Shown here: piece by piece, positions 17,517 through 26,385 of the stretch
Layout: each line of letters opens with the position of its first letter
Position numbering within the stretch: position 1 is the stretch's first letter
Origin: JAOUJD01 sp963726405
GTDB taxonomy: Bacteria; Pseudomonadota; Gammaproteobacteria; Burkholderiales; Burkholderiaceae_F
DNA: 64,000 nt
NCBI GenBank assembly: GCA_963726405.1
Contig: CAVSCF010000005.1
Span: 62,001-126,000 of the forward strand
Direction: 5' to 3'
Translations under genes and position numbers: made by a program
Notes under the pieces: generated by a model
The model's database searches: none
Told to the model about the DNA's origin: nothing
What the model saw: only the letters and a program-made list of their open reading frames with translations

Positions 17517-18231
17517 GTCGGTGCGCCTTTTCCTTCAGCTTCCTGGCCCAGGTCAGGCCGATCGCCACCACGAGCACCGCGAAGAAGGCCGACACCACGT
17601 AATCGAGGTGGCCGAAGTGCGAGTGGAACCACTCGTCGATCGCCGGGTCGGTCACCGCCATCTCGCCGGCGACGAAGCCGAGCAGCGCCGCGCCGAGCGT
17701 GATGATGACGGGCCAGCGCTCCATGAGTTTGAGCAGCAACTGGCTGCCGACGATGATCAGCGGGATGCTGAGGCCAAGACCGATCAGGAGCAACAGGAAG
17801 CGCCCCGCCGGGGGACCGGTTTCAGCCGCCGCCGCCACGGCGATCACGTTGTCCAGGCTCATCACGAGGTCGGCGATGAGGATGGTCTTGATGGCACCGA
17901 ACAGACCCCCGCCGTCCCCGGTCACGCCCTCGCCTTCCTCCTCTTCCGGCAGCAGCAGCTTGGCGCCGATCCAGATCAGCAGGACCGCGCCGGCCAGCTT
18001 CAGGTACGGGAACTGGAGCAACTGGACCGCGAACAGCGTCAGCACCACCCGCAGCACGATCGCCGCCGCGCTGCCGAAGAAGATGGCGTTCTTCTGCTGC
18101 TTGTGCGGCAGGTGGCGCGCCGCGAGCGCGATCACCACCGCGTTGTCGCCGGACAGGATGATGTTGACGATGATGATCTCAAGCAGCGACTTCCAGAACC
18201 GCGGGTCGCCGGTGAGTGCCATCAGATCCAT
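17509..18231 (-). CDS. TerC family integral membrane protein (YjbE type), first copy
   Basis: 240 residues, same fold as its downstream neighbour: IIIVNIILSGDNAVVIALAARHL and ILIADLVMSLDNVIAVAAAA. A charged loop (LPEEEEGEGVTGDGG, about residues 103-117) replaces a histidine-bearing loop (PPPGEEHHH) of the other copy, suggesting different metal preference or partners. It starts 49 bases after sucD. The tandem pair probably arose by duplication. TerC following sucCD is a recurrent betaproteobacterial order. Confidence 0.9.
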   Translation of the reverse strand: MDLMALTGDPRFWKSLLEIIIVNIILSGDNAVVIALAARHLPHKQQKNAIFFGSAAAIVLRVVLTLFAVQLLQFPYLKLAGAVLLIWIGAKLLLPEEEEGEGVTGDGGGLFGAIKTILIADLVMSLDNVIAVAAAAETGPPAGRFLLLLIGLGLSIPLIIVGSQLLLKLMERWPVIITLGAALLGFVAGEMAVTDPAIDEWFHSHFGHLDYVVSAFFAVLVVAIGLTWARKLKEKAHRHG

Positions 18232-18280
18232 GTATGCCCCCCGAGGCAGGCGGCGGCCTGCACACCTGCGTCGCAGCGAT

Positions 18281-19165
<885 letters not shown>

Positions 19166-19183
19166 GTCTGTTCGTCCCCTGCT

Positions 19184-20353
19184 CTACTTGGCGCCGTTGG
19201 CGGCGGCGATGACCTTCTGGGCGGCTTCCGCCATCGTGTCCGCCGAGATGATCGGCAGGCCGGAGTCGGCGAGGATCTTCTTGCCGAGTTGCTCGTTGGT
19301 CCCTTTCATGCGCACGACCAGCGGCACCTGCAGGTGCACCGCGCGGGACGCAGCGACCACGCCTTCGGCGATCACGTCGCACCGCATGATCCCGCCGAAG
19401 ATGTTGACCAGAATCGCCCGCAGCTTCGGATTGCGAAGCATGAGCTTGAAGGCCTCGGTCACCTTCTCGGTTGTCGCACCGCCGCCGACGTCGAGGAAGT
19501 TGGCCGGCTCGCCGCCGAACAGCTTGATCGTGTCCATCGTGGCCATCGCGAGGCCGGCGCCGTTGACCAGGCAGCCGATGTTGCCGTCGAGCTGGATGTA
19601 GGTGAGATCGAACTTCGACGCCTCGACCTCGGCCGGGTCCTCTTCGTCGAGGTCGCGCATCTCGACGATCTCGGGATGGCGGTACAGCGCGTTCGAGTCG
19701 AAGTTCATCTTCGAATCGAGCGCGATCACGCGGCCGTCGCCCGTCAGGATCAGCGGGTTGATCTCGGCGAGCGACGCGTCGGTCTCCCAGAACGCCTTGT
19801 ACAGGCCCTGCAACACTGTGCGCGCCGCAGGGACGCTGGCGGTGGGGATGCCGATCTTGATCGCGATGTCGTCGGCCTCGCCGTCGGTCAGGCCGGTCGA
19901 CGGGTCGATGTGCACCTTGTGGATCTTCTCCGGCGTGTGGGCCGCGACTTCCTCGATGTCCATGCCGCCTTCGGAACTCGCCATCAGCGTGACGCGCTGC
20001 GTGGCGCGGTCGATGACCATTCCGACATACAGTTCCTTCTTGATGTCGGCGCCTTCCTCGACGAGGAGCCGCCGCACCTTCTGACCTGCAGGCCCGGTCT
20101 GGTGGGTGACAAGCTGCATGCCGAGGATCTCGGAAGCGCGCTGCCGCACTTCGTCCATCGAGCGCGCGAGCTTGACACCGCCGCCCTTGCCGCGGCCCCC
20201 CGCGTGAATCTGCGCCTTCACCACCCAGACGGGGCCCCCGAGCGACTGCGCCGCCTTGACCGCGTCATCGACGGTAAACGCCGGAATGCCGCGCGGCACA
20301 GGCACGCCGTAGCGGCGGAACAGTTCCTTGCCCTGGTACTCGTGGATCTTCAT
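19184..20353 (-). CDS. sucC: Succinate-CoA ligase (ADP-forming), beta subunit
   Basis: 389 residues with the ATP-grasp fold: MKIHEYQGKELFRRYGVPVPRG at the start, VVKAQIHAGGRGKGGGVKLA, EINPLILTGDGRVIALDSKM and the C-terminal GGIMRCDVIAEGVV. It binds nucleotide and Mg2+ and partners SucD. Its ATG overlaps the stop of the DUF2889 gene by four bases, so the upstream unknown protein and sucC are translationally coupled. Confidence 0.97.
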   Translation of the reverse strand: MKIHEYQGKELFRRYGVPVPRGIPAFTVDDAVKAAQSLGGPVWVVKAQIHAGGRGKGGGVKLARSMDEVRQRASEILGMQLVTHQTGPAGQKVRRLLVEEGADIKKELYVGMVIDRATQRVTLMASSEGGMDIEEVAAHTPEKIHKVHIDPSTGLTDGEADDIAIKIGIPTASVPAARTVLQGLYKAFWETDASLAEINPLILTGDGRVIALDSKMNFDSNALYRHPEIVEMRDLDEEDPAEVEASKFDLTYIQLDGNIGCLVNGAGLAMATMDTIKLFGGEPANFLDVGGGATTEKVTEAFKLMLRNPKLRAILVNIFGGIMRCDVIAEGVVAASRAVHLQVPLVVRMKGTNEQLGKKILADSGLPIISADTMAEAAQKVIAAANGAK

Positions 20354-20958
20354 TGTGTCGTGCCGTCCTTGATCGGGGTCGGTGGTGGCAGGTCATTCGC
20401 CGCAACCTGCTTCTTGGGGTGATACCAGCGCGGGTAGAACTTCTGGACCGCGGGTCCGTCGCTGCGCAAGGCGTGGCAGCGGTCCAGCTGCCACGGCTTG
20501 GAGTCATCTTCGTGATGCGCCTCGTACGCGGTGTCCCGCGTCTTGAACACCTCGTCGGCGAACGCCTGCACCGCCGCGGTCGGAAGGACCTTCGCCAACT
20601 CGGTGATGTGCGAGCAGCCTTGCACGTTGCCCAGGCGCTCCTGCACGTGCTTGCGGAAGTCCTTCAGCAGGTTCAGGCCGACGAGCTTCGCGTAGTCGGG
20701 ACCGATCGCGTCGCAATGGCCGGGGTACGGCACCCACTTCGATTCCGCGTGGGCCGCGAGGATGTTCGACCGCGTGTCGATCGTGACGGTCAGGACCATC
20801 TCATGGACCGGGTCGCCGGCCTTGCGCACCCCGGTGGCGAGCGGGAAGTCGCGGTACTTGGTGTCCACGAGCACCGCTTCGAGGTCCCACAAACCGTCGT
20901 CCCGAGCGTAGGCATCGACCTGGATCGAGCGGGTATGGACATGGCGGCGAGAAGGCAT
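20350..20958 (-). CDS. DUF2889 family protein
   Basis: 202 residues, no signal peptide. The start (MPSRRHVHTRSIQVDAYARDDGLWDLEAVLVDTKYRDF) and GDPVHEMVLTVTIDTRSNILAAHA are the DUF2889 pattern, and GCSHITELAKVLPTAAVQAF holds conserved Cys and His. The function is not known. It lies directly upstream of sucCD with an ATGA overlap, an order often seen in betaproteobacteria, which hints at a link with CoA or TCA metabolism; that is only inference from context. Confidence 0.85.
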   Translation of the reverse strand: MPSRRHVHTRSIQVDAYARDDGLWDLEAVLVDTKYRDFPLATGVRKAGDPVHEMVLTVTIDTRSNILAAHAESKWVPYPGHCDAIGPDYAKLVGLNLLKDFRKHVQERLGNVQGCSHITELAKVLPTAAVQAFADEVFKTRDTAYEAHHEDDSKPWQLDRCHALRSDGPAVQKFYPRWYHPKKQVAANDLPPPTPIKDGTTQ

Positions 20959-21110
20959 CGGCGGGGGCGAAAAAACGGGCCGCCGTGAGTGTCGTTATAG
21001 GTGCGGCCCGGTCGAGAAATTTAGCACAGCGACCCTCCCGCCTCGAGGGGTGCGCGCGGGAGGCTCAAGTGGTGAGGCTGGCGGCAAGCCAGCGCGACGG
21101 CAGAGCGGCT

Positions 21111-21584
21111 TCAGTCCTCGCCGGGCAGGCCGCGCAGGACCTTTCGGATCGTTTCGGTCGAAAAGCCGCGAGACTGAAGAAAGCGCGCCTGGCGACCCCG
21201 CTCCTGCGCGGTGCGCGGCAGTTCGCCGAAGCGGCGCAGCCACACTGACCGAGCGCGCTCGAGTTCTGTGCCCTTCAACGATGCGACGGCACGGTCGATC
21301 GTCTCGGCCGTCACGCCGGCCGCCTTGAGGTCGAAGCGAACACGGGCGTCACCGAAACGGGCCGAGCGGGTTCGGGTTACGGTACCGGCGTAGCGCTCGT
21401 CGGACAGGAGCTTGTCGCGCTCGAGGGTGTCGAGCACACGGTCGACTTCCGCGGGATCGTCGCTGTCGCCGAGTGCGCGGCGAAGCTTGATGGCGAGTTC
21501 GGCGCGGCTGTGTTCACGTCGCGCCAGCAGCGCGACCGCGCGCGCGAACAGGCTTCTGGTCTCCCGCCCGCCGCGCGCTGCCAT
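21111..21584 (-). CDS. recX: Regulatory protein RecX
   Basis: 157 residues from the ATG at 21584, ten bases after the recA stop. It has the RecX repeats of three-helix units: ARAVALLARREHSRAELAIKLRR, then VDRVLDTLERDKLLSDERYAGTVTRTRSARFGDARVR, then the C-terminal RGFSTETIRKVLRG. RecX caps RecA filaments and limits recombinase activity; sharing the recA message keeps the two in step after DNA damage. A longer frame exists upstream but overlaps recA and is not supported. Confidence 0.93.
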   Translation of the reverse strand: MAARGGRETRSLFARAVALLARREHSRAELAIKLRRALGDSDDPAEVDRVLDTLERDKLLSDERYAGTVTRTRSARFGDARVRFDLKAAGVTAETIDRAVASLKGTELERARSVWLRRFGELPRTAQERGRQARFLQSRGFSTETIRKVLRGLPGED

Positions 21585-21594
21585 GGAAACGCAA

Positions 21595-22644
21595 TTACCC
21601 GGCGGCGGCTTCCACGCCGCGGACCGCGACGCCCTTGGCCTCACGGATCTTGTTCTCGATTTCGAGAGCCATCTCAGGATGTGCGCGCAGATACTCCCGC
21701 GCGTTGTCCTTGCCCTGTCCGATCCGCTCGCCGCCGTAGCTATACCAGGCGCCGGACTTCTCGACGATGTTCAACTCGGAGCCGAGATCGACAACCTCGC
21801 CCTCGCGCGAGATGCCTTCGCCGTACAGGATGTCAAACGCGGCCTGACGGAACGGGGGTGCCACCTTGTTCTTGACGACCTTGACCTTGGTCTCCGAACC
21901 GATCACCTCGTCGCCCTTCTTGATCGAGCCGACGCGGCGGATATCGAGCCGGACGGACGCGTAGAACTTCAGCGCGTTGCCTCCGGTGGTGGTCTCCGGA
22001 TTGCCGAACATGACGCCGATCTTCATCCGGATCTGGTTGATGAAGATGACGAGACAGTTGGTGCGCTTGATCGTCGCCGTCAGCTTGCGCAACGCCTGCG
22101 ACATCAGCCGCGCCTGCAGGCCGGGCAATGAGTCGCCCATCTCGCCCTCGATCTCCGCCTTGGGAGTCAACGCCGCGACGGAGTCGATGACGATCAGGTC
22201 GACCGAGCCAGAGCGCACCAACGCGTCCGCGATCTCGAGTGCCTGCTCGCCGGTATCCGGCTGGGAAATCAGCAGTTCCTGCAGATTGATGCCGAGCTTC
22301 TGCGCGTACTGCACGTCGAGCGCGTGCTCGGCATCAATGAATGCCGCGGTGCCGCCGATCTTCTGCATCTCGGCGATGACCTGCAAAGTCAGGGTTGTCT
22401 TGCCCGACGACTCCGGCCCGTACACCTCGACCACGCGCCCGCGCGGCAGTCCGCCGATGCCCAGAGCGATGTCGAGCCCGAGGGACCCGGTGGAGACGAC
22501 GTCGATGTCTTCCGCGACCTGGCCCTCCGCCATGCGCATGATCGAGCCCTTGCCGAACTGCTTCTCGATCTGTGCCAACGCTGCCGCGAGGGCCTTTTGC
22601 CGCTCCTTGCTGTCCGTCACTGCCATGCTCCTTCCATCGTCCAT
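21595..22644 (-). CDS. recA: Recombinase RecA
   Basis: 349 residues. Walker A is GPESSGKT (residues 76-83), and Walker B is in LIVIDSVAALTP; KALAAALAQIEKQFGKGSIMRM and FINQIRMKIGVMFGNPETTTGGNALKF are RecA signatures. It forms ATP-dependent filaments on ssDNA, drives strand exchange and triggers LexA cleavage. The start at 22644 has GGAGG five bases upstream; the ATG at 22626 (AVTDSKERQ) is the alternative, with its AGGAG too close. Two LexA boxes lie 100-145 bases upstream. Confidence 0.97.
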   Translation of the reverse strand: MDDGRSMAVTDSKERQKALAAALAQIEKQFGKGSIMRMAEGQVAEDIDVVSTGSLGLDIALGIGGLPRGRVVEVYGPESSGKTTLTLQVIAEMQKIGGTAAFIDAEHALDVQYAQKLGINLQELLISQPDTGEQALEIADALVRSGSVDLIVIDSVAALTPKAEIEGEMGDSLPGLQARLMSQALRKLTATIKRTNCLVIFINQIRMKIGVMFGNPETTTGGNALKFYASVRLDIRRVGSIKKGDEVIGSETKVKVVKNKVAPPFRQAAFDILYGEGISREGEVVDLGSELNIVEKSGAWYSYGGERIGQGKDNAREYLRAHPEMALEIENKIREAKGVAVRGVEAAAG

Positions 22645-22711
22645 TGCCGCCTCCGCTCGTTCTGTCGGTCGTCGCGGCCCTTGCCGGGCCGCCGATTTCG
22701 TAATCAGTAAC

Positions 22712-22750
22712 TGCACGCCACTGCTGCACGCCACTGCTGCACGTCACTGT
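22712..22750 (-). repeat. Three tandem 13-base repeats in the recA leader
   Basis: TGCACGCCACTGC occurs twice exactly (22712-22724 and 22725-22737) and a third time as TGCACGTCACTGT (22738-22750). The last copy overlaps the first LexA box. The copies sit in the presumed 5' untranslated region of recA; copy number could vary by slippage. Confidence 0.8.
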
Positions 22751-22762
22751 CAAAACATACAG
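22747..22762 (-). promoter_or_regulatory. LexA (SOS) box, recA-proximal
   Basis: CTGTCAAAACATACAG fits the CTG-N10-CAG LexA consensus. It is 103 bases upstream of the recA start and 24 bases (centre to centre) from the second box. The N10 is less AT-alternating than the ideal site, so binding is probably weaker than at 22771. Confidence 0.6.
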
Positions 22763-22770
22763 TACCAGAA

Positions 22771-22786
22771 CTGTATGTTCTTACAG
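22771..22786 (-). promoter_or_regulatory. LexA (SOS) box, recA-distal
   Basis: CTGTATGTTCTTACAG is a strong CTG-N10-CAG site flanked by A/T as in the extended consensus TACTGTATATAAAAACAGTA. Together with the first box it makes a nine-base inverted repeat (ACATACAGT ... ACTGTATGT, 22755-22778). It should hold LexA over the recA promoter and release it on DNA damage. The region also precedes the divergent response regulator at 22907. Confidence 0.85.
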
Positions 22787-22906
22787 TATCCGCAGTCAAC
22801 CGATTTTTTGACGGGGAGTCGGGGCCACAGGCCTCCTTGCACCCGGCGGAGCGGGGGACCTAGACTGCACTCCCCGGGCGTTAGGCGCCAAGCATATCAA
22901 CCACCC

Positions 22907-23608
22907 ATGCGCATCCTGATCGCGGAAGACGATGCCGTCCTTGCCGATGGCCTGTCGCGCTCCCTGAAAGCCGGGGGCTATGCGGTCGACGTCGTTTCGA
23001 GTGGCGACGATGCGGATACCGCGCTGGCTGCGCAGTCCTTCGATCTGCTGATCCTCGATGTCGGGCTGCCGAAGCTCTCCGGCCTCGAAGTCCTGCGCCG
23101 CCTCCGGGCGCGCGGCTCGACCGTTCCCGTGCTCATCCTGACCGCGGCGGACAGCGTCGAGCAGCGCGTCAAGGGGCTGGACCTCGGCGCGGACGACTAC
23201 ATGGCGAAGCCCTTCGCCCTGTCCGAGCTCGAGGCGCGCGCGCGGGCCCTGACCCGACGCGCCGCCGGAAGCGCGCAGACCGTCCTGCGCCATGGCCCGC
23301 TGACGCTCGACCAGGTCGGTCACGTCGCGACGATCAACGAGCAGGTGCTCGATCTTTCCGCCCGCGAACTCGGCCTGCTCGAGATCCTGCTGCAGCGGCC
23401 CGGCCGACTCGTCAGCAAGGAGCAACTGGTCGATCGCCTGTGCAGCTGGGGCGAGGAAGTCAGCAACAATGCGATCGAGGTGTACGTCCACCGGCTGCGC
23501 AAGAAGATCGAGGTCGGCGGCGTGCGGATCGTGACGGTACGAGGGCTGGGCTACTACCTGGAGCGCTTCACGGACACCAGCGCGGAGGCGACGATCGGCG
23601 CAGGCTGA
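22907..23608 (+). CDS. OmpR-family response regulator (TctD-like)
   Basis: 233 residues. The receiver domain (1-120) has the acidic pair E8-D9-D10, phospho-acceptor Asp in LLILDVGLPKLSG, and K in MAKPF. A winged-helix DNA-binding domain follows (about 135-225: LDLSARELGLLEILLQRPGRLVSKEQL, then NNAIEVYVHRLRKKI). It pairs with the histidine kinase 17 bases downstream. The kinase partner resembles TctE, suggesting sensing of a carboxylate, but no transporter is adjacent. The ATG at 22907 begins the receiver exactly. Confidence 0.93.
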   Translation: MRILIAEDDAVLADGLSRSLKAGGYAVDVVSSGDDADTALAAQSFDLLILDVGLPKLSGLEVLRRLRARGSTVPVLILTAADSVEQRVKGLDLGADDYMAKPFALSELEARARALTRRAAGSAQTVLRHGPLTLDQVGHVATINEQVLDLSARELGLLEILLQRPGRLVSKEQLVDRLCSWGEEVSNNAIEVYVHRLRKKIEVGGVRIVTVRGLGYYLERFTDTSAEATIGAG

Positions 23609-23625
23609 TCGGCTGATCGGCCCCA

Positions 23626-25197
23626 ATGCCGGACGAAGGCGGTACCCCACCCCGCGCGAGCGTGCGCTCGTCATTGCTGCAGTTTGCGCGGCGGAGGCGG
23701 TCCGCGGTGTCCGAGCCACCTCCTGTCGCCGAGGACGTCGGCTACAAGAATCCGCTCAGGGCGTTTTCCGAGCAGAACTCGCTCTTCGGCGAGATCCTGG
23801 ACTGGATGCTTGCGCCGCTGCTGCTCCTGTGGCCGATGAGCGTGACGTTGACCTACCTGGTGGCGCAGTCGATCGCCAACGCGCCCTTCGACCGCAACCT
23901 CGGCGAAGCGGTCTCGGTGCTCAGCGACTACGTCACCGAGTTCAAGGGCCAGGTGACGCTGCAGTTGCCCATTGCGGCGCGCGAGGTGCTGCGCGCTGAC
24001 TCGGCAGACGCCGTTTACTACATGGTCCTTGGCCTGCGGGGCGAATTCGTCGCGGGCGACCCGGACCTGCCGCTGCCCGGAGAAGACGTATCGCCCGGCC
24101 CCGGCGAGGTGAAGTTCCGCTTCGACCAGGCGCGAGGCAACGACGTGCGCATCGCGTATGCGTGGCGGGAGTTCAAGCAGGACGGCACCACCCGCTATGC
24201 GCTCGTGCAGGTCGCCGAAACACTGGAAAAACGCTCGCAACTCGCCAACGAAATCATCCGTGGCGTGATCGTGCCGCAGTTCATCGTGCTGCCGATCGCC
24301 GTCGTGCTGGTCTGGTTCGGACTGTCGCGCGGGCTTGCGCCGCTGGCCGCGCTCCAGGACCGCATCCGCGCCCGCGAGCCCAACGACATGTCGCCGATCG
24401 ATCCGCGCGCCGCTCCGGAGGAGATCTCGCCGGTCGTGGTGTCGTTCAACGAACTGCTGGAGCGGCTGTCACGCAACATCCAGATGCAGCAACGCTTTCT
24501 CGCCGACGCCGCGCACCAGATGAAGACGCCCCTGGCCGGTCTTCGCACGCAGGCCGAACTCGCCATGCGCGAGACGGACCCCGCGCAACTCAAGCGCAGC
24601 CTTCGGCAGATCGCGAGTTCAACCGAGCGCGCTACGCACCTGATCAACCAGTTGCTGGCGCTCGCGCGTGCGGAGCATCAATCGACCGATCCGGCGCGCT
24701 TCGAAGTAGTCGAACTGAACGCGCTGGCGCGCAGCGTCGTGCAGGAAGGCGTGCCGGACGCGATTTCGCGCCGGGTCGATCTCGGCTTCGAGGCGGCCGA
24801 TCGGCCGGTCCGCATCATCGGCGTGCCCCTGCTCGTGCGCGAGATGATGTTGAACCTCATCGACAACGGCCTGCGCTACACGCCGCAGGGCGGAAGCGTC
24901 ACGCTCAGGGTCAGGCAGGACAACGAGGCCGCCTACATCGAGGTCGAGGACACGGGCCCCGGCATACCGGAGGCCGAGCGCCAGCGGGTGTTCGACCGCT
25001 TCTATCGCATCCTGGGCACCAACGTCGACGGCAGCGGACTGGGTCTCGCCATCGTGCGGGAAATCGTCGAGCGCCATGACGGCCTGATCCGCGTGACGGC
25101 GAACCCAGCCAGCACCGACCGCGCACTCCCCGGCACGGTGATCAGCGTCGAGTTCGAGGCGATCCGGGGCGACGATCCCGCCATCCTCATCGGATGA
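23626..25197 (+). CDS. Sensor histidine kinase, TctE-like
   Basis: 523 residues. Two membrane segments (about 62-85 and 210-230) flank a periplasmic sensor domain of the 2CSK_N kind found in TctE. A HAMP-like linker leads to the H-box FLADAAHQMKTPLAGLRTQAE, then the N box MMLNLIDNGLRYTPQGG, G1 VEDTGPGIP, F RVFDRFYR and G2 GSGLGLAIVREI. It autophosphorylates and passes phosphate to the upstream regulator. The N-terminal 55 residues before the first membrane segment are long and charged, unusual for the family. Confidence 0.92.
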   Translation: MPDEGGTPPRASVRSSLLQFARRRRSAVSEPPPVAEDVGYKNPLRAFSEQNSLFGEILDWMLAPLLLLWPMSVTLTYLVAQSIANAPFDRNLGEAVSVLSDYVTEFKGQVTLQLPIAAREVLRADSADAVYYMVLGLRGEFVAGDPDLPLPGEDVSPGPGEVKFRFDQARGNDVRIAYAWREFKQDGTTRYALVQVAETLEKRSQLANEIIRGVIVPQFIVLPIAVVLVWFGLSRGLAPLAALQDRIRAREPNDMSPIDPRAAPEEISPVVVSFNELLERLSRNIQMQQRFLADAAHQMKTPLAGLRTQAELAMRETDPAQLKRSLRQIASSTERATHLINQLLALARAEHQSTDPARFEVVELNALARSVVQEGVPDAISRRVDLGFEAADRPVRIIGVPLLVREMMLNLIDNGLRYTPQGGSVTLRVRQDNEAAYIEVEDTGPGIPEAERQRVFDRFYRILGTNVDGSGLGLAIVREIVERHDGLIRVTANPASTDRALPGTVISVEFEAIRGDDPAILIG

Positions 25198-25221
25198 TCA
25201 TGCTTCGAGCGGCAAGGCGGT

Positions 25222-25251
25222 TTGACCGCAGGTTGCGCGCTACGGCATAAT
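25222..25251 (+). promoter_or_regulatory. Sigma-70 promoter for tRNA-Lys
   Basis: TTGACC (25222-25227) and CATAAT (25246-25251) are separated by 18 bases and sit 55 bases before the tRNA. Both hexamers match the consensus at five of six positions. Confidence 0.65.
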
Positions 25252-25305
25252 TTCGAGCTCTCCGCGTGAACGCCAGTGATGTCGAGCGCGTTCACCGCAT
25301 GCGAG

Positions 25306-25381
25306 GGGTCGTTAGCTCAGCCGGTAGAGCAGCGGACTTTTAATCCGTTGGTCGCAAGTTCGAATCTTGCACGACCCACCA
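25306..25381 (+). tRNA. tRNA-Lys (anticodon UUU)
   Basis: 76 bases with an encoded CCA. The acceptor stem pairs GGGTCGT with ACGACCC; the D arm has AGCTCAGCCGGTAGAGC; the anticodon loop CTTTTAA lies between GGA and TCC and gives UUU; the T arm contains GTTCGAATC. This tRNA is a substrate for MnmA and MnmC (wobble U34) and for the t6A37-modifying TcdA, all encoded in this window. Confidence 0.97.
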
Positions 25382-25406
25382 GTCTTCCACGCCCGCCGTC
25401 TCCGCC

Positions 25407-25427
25407 TGACACCTGACACCTGACACC
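25407..25427. repeat. Three tandem 7-base repeats after tRNA-Lys
   Basis: TGACACC is repeated three times without gaps (25407-25413, 25414-25420, 25421-25427), ending 5 bases before the stop of the efflux remnant. No function is apparent; it may mark past slippage or rearrangement near the tRNA. Confidence 0.7.
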
Positions 25428-25432
25428 TGGTG

Positions 25433-25780
25433 CTACTGCACCGTCGCGGTCGGCGACGCCGGTGCGGGCTCCCACCCGCCGCCGAGCGCCGTGTACAGGT
25501 TCACCACCGCCTCGTACACGTTGCGGTTCGCCTGCGAGTACTGCAGTTCCGACTCGAACGTCTGCTGCTGCGCCAGCAGCACTTCGACGTAGATCGTCAC
25601 TCCGTTGCGATAGCGAAGATCGGCCAGGCGCTCCCGTTCGCGGTTGGCCTTGACGACTTGCACCTCAGGCGGCTGGGCGGGGGCTTTTGCCGCGTCCTTC
25701 CTTTCGCCGCAGCCCGCGCCAAGTGCGACCGCCATCAGCGCCAGGGTCGCTCGACCCATCGCGTTCCTCACTGCGCCCAT
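25433..25780 (-). pseudogene. Deletion scar of an RND efflux operon: adaptor N-terminus fused to outer-membrane factor C-terminus
   Basis: 115 residues. Residues 1-42 are the lipoprotein signal and first mature residues of an AcrA/MexA-type adaptor (ALMAVALGAGC lipobox, then ERKDAAKAPAQPPEVQVV). The remaining 73 are the C-terminal end of a NodT/OprM-type outer-membrane factor (LADLRYRNGVTIYVEVLLAQ, then QANRNVYEAVVNLYTALGGGW). Adaptor, pump and outer-membrane factor normally sit in that order, so one in-frame deletion near 25645-25657 removed the pump and most of its partners. AAGGGG lies before the ATG, so a short lipoprotein could still be made, but neither domain is complete. Confidence 0.8.
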
Positions 25781-26121
25781 TCGATTCCCCTTCGCGGCAC
25801 GCCGAAAACGGCGGCGCCGATCCAAATACACGGCTGGTCCCGCTGGCTCTGCCGGCCAGGCGGTTCCGCCCTCCTGCTGCGAAATCTGACCCATCCGACG
25901 CAGCCCAAGTCCGCACTTCCCCCCACTCGACAAGCCCACGGCCATCGCGTAGGCTTTTCAGTGCATTCGCTTCAAGTTTTGTATTCCTTCGGCTCAATCT
26001 TTGCGCTGGTGCCGTTATGGCCAGTGGTCTCTGATCTCTACCGGGTTACGTTGCTTGATCCGCTTGCGCAGCGACGGACGTCATGTGACCTCCGCGCAAT
26101 CCAACAAGGAAACGTAACAAC
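25781..26121 (+). other. Intergenic region with cold-shock leader
   Basis: 341 bases between the divergent efflux remnant and the cold shock gene. The left part presumably holds the old efflux promoter. The right part is AT-richer; TTTTCA (25955-25960) and TTGTAT (25979-25984) with an 18-base spacer are a weak promoter candidate. That would give a leader of about 130 bases, as is usual for cspA-type messages. No protein-like frame is convincing. Confidence 0.4.
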
Positions 26122-26325
26122 ATGGCTAGTGGAAAAGTGAAGTGGTTCAACGAGTCCAAGGGTTTCGGCTTCATCACCCCGGACGGCGGCGGCGCTGACC
26201 TGTTTGCGCATTACAGCGAGATCGTCGGCAGCGGCTTCAAGACGCTGCAGGAGAACCAGGCGGTGGAGTTCGTGGTCAAGCAGGGCCCGAAAGGCCCGCA
26301 GGCCTCGCAGATCAAGCCTCTATAA
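26122..26325 (+). CDS. Cold shock protein, CspA family
   Basis: 67 residues, a single OB fold that binds ssRNA and ssDNA. RNP1 is KGFGFITPDGG and RNP2 is DLFAHYSEI; MASGKVKWFNESKG is the standard start. The AAGGAAA ribosome site is followed by ATG at 26122. A strong terminator follows. It acts as an RNA chaperone or antiterminator. The precise paralogue (CspA, CspD and so on) cannot be fixed. Confidence 0.95.
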   Translation: MASGKVKWFNESKGFGFITPDGGGADLFAHYSEIVGSGFKTLQENQAVEFVVKQGPKGPQASQIKPL

Positions 26326-26343
26326 GGGCTGGTCGAACCATCG

Positions 26344-26370
26344 AAAGCCGCGGCTTGCCGCGGCTTTTTT
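26344..26370 (+). terminator. Rho-independent terminator of the cold shock gene
   Basis: AAAGCCGCGG - CTTG - CCGCGGCTTTTTT: a perfect GC-rich stem followed by six T. It lies 18 bases after the csp stop and before the convergent phospholipase gene. Confidence 0.93.
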
Positions 26371-26385
26371 ACGCCCGTCGATCGC

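Noticed and set aside
21034..21063. Hairpin between DUF2889 and recX
   Set aside because: A CCTCCCGC/GCGGGAGG stem without a U-tract; too ordinary in this GC-rich DNA to call a terminator.
22795..22812. GTCAA ... TTGAC inverted repeat upstream of the response regulator
   Set aside because: The half-sites are in reverse order with an 8-base gap, so it is not the same motif; it may be a regulator site but nothing supports that.
21977..22906. Longer start for the response regulator
   Set aside because: The extension is opposite recA and its control region and has no receiver features; ATG 22907 starts the domain.
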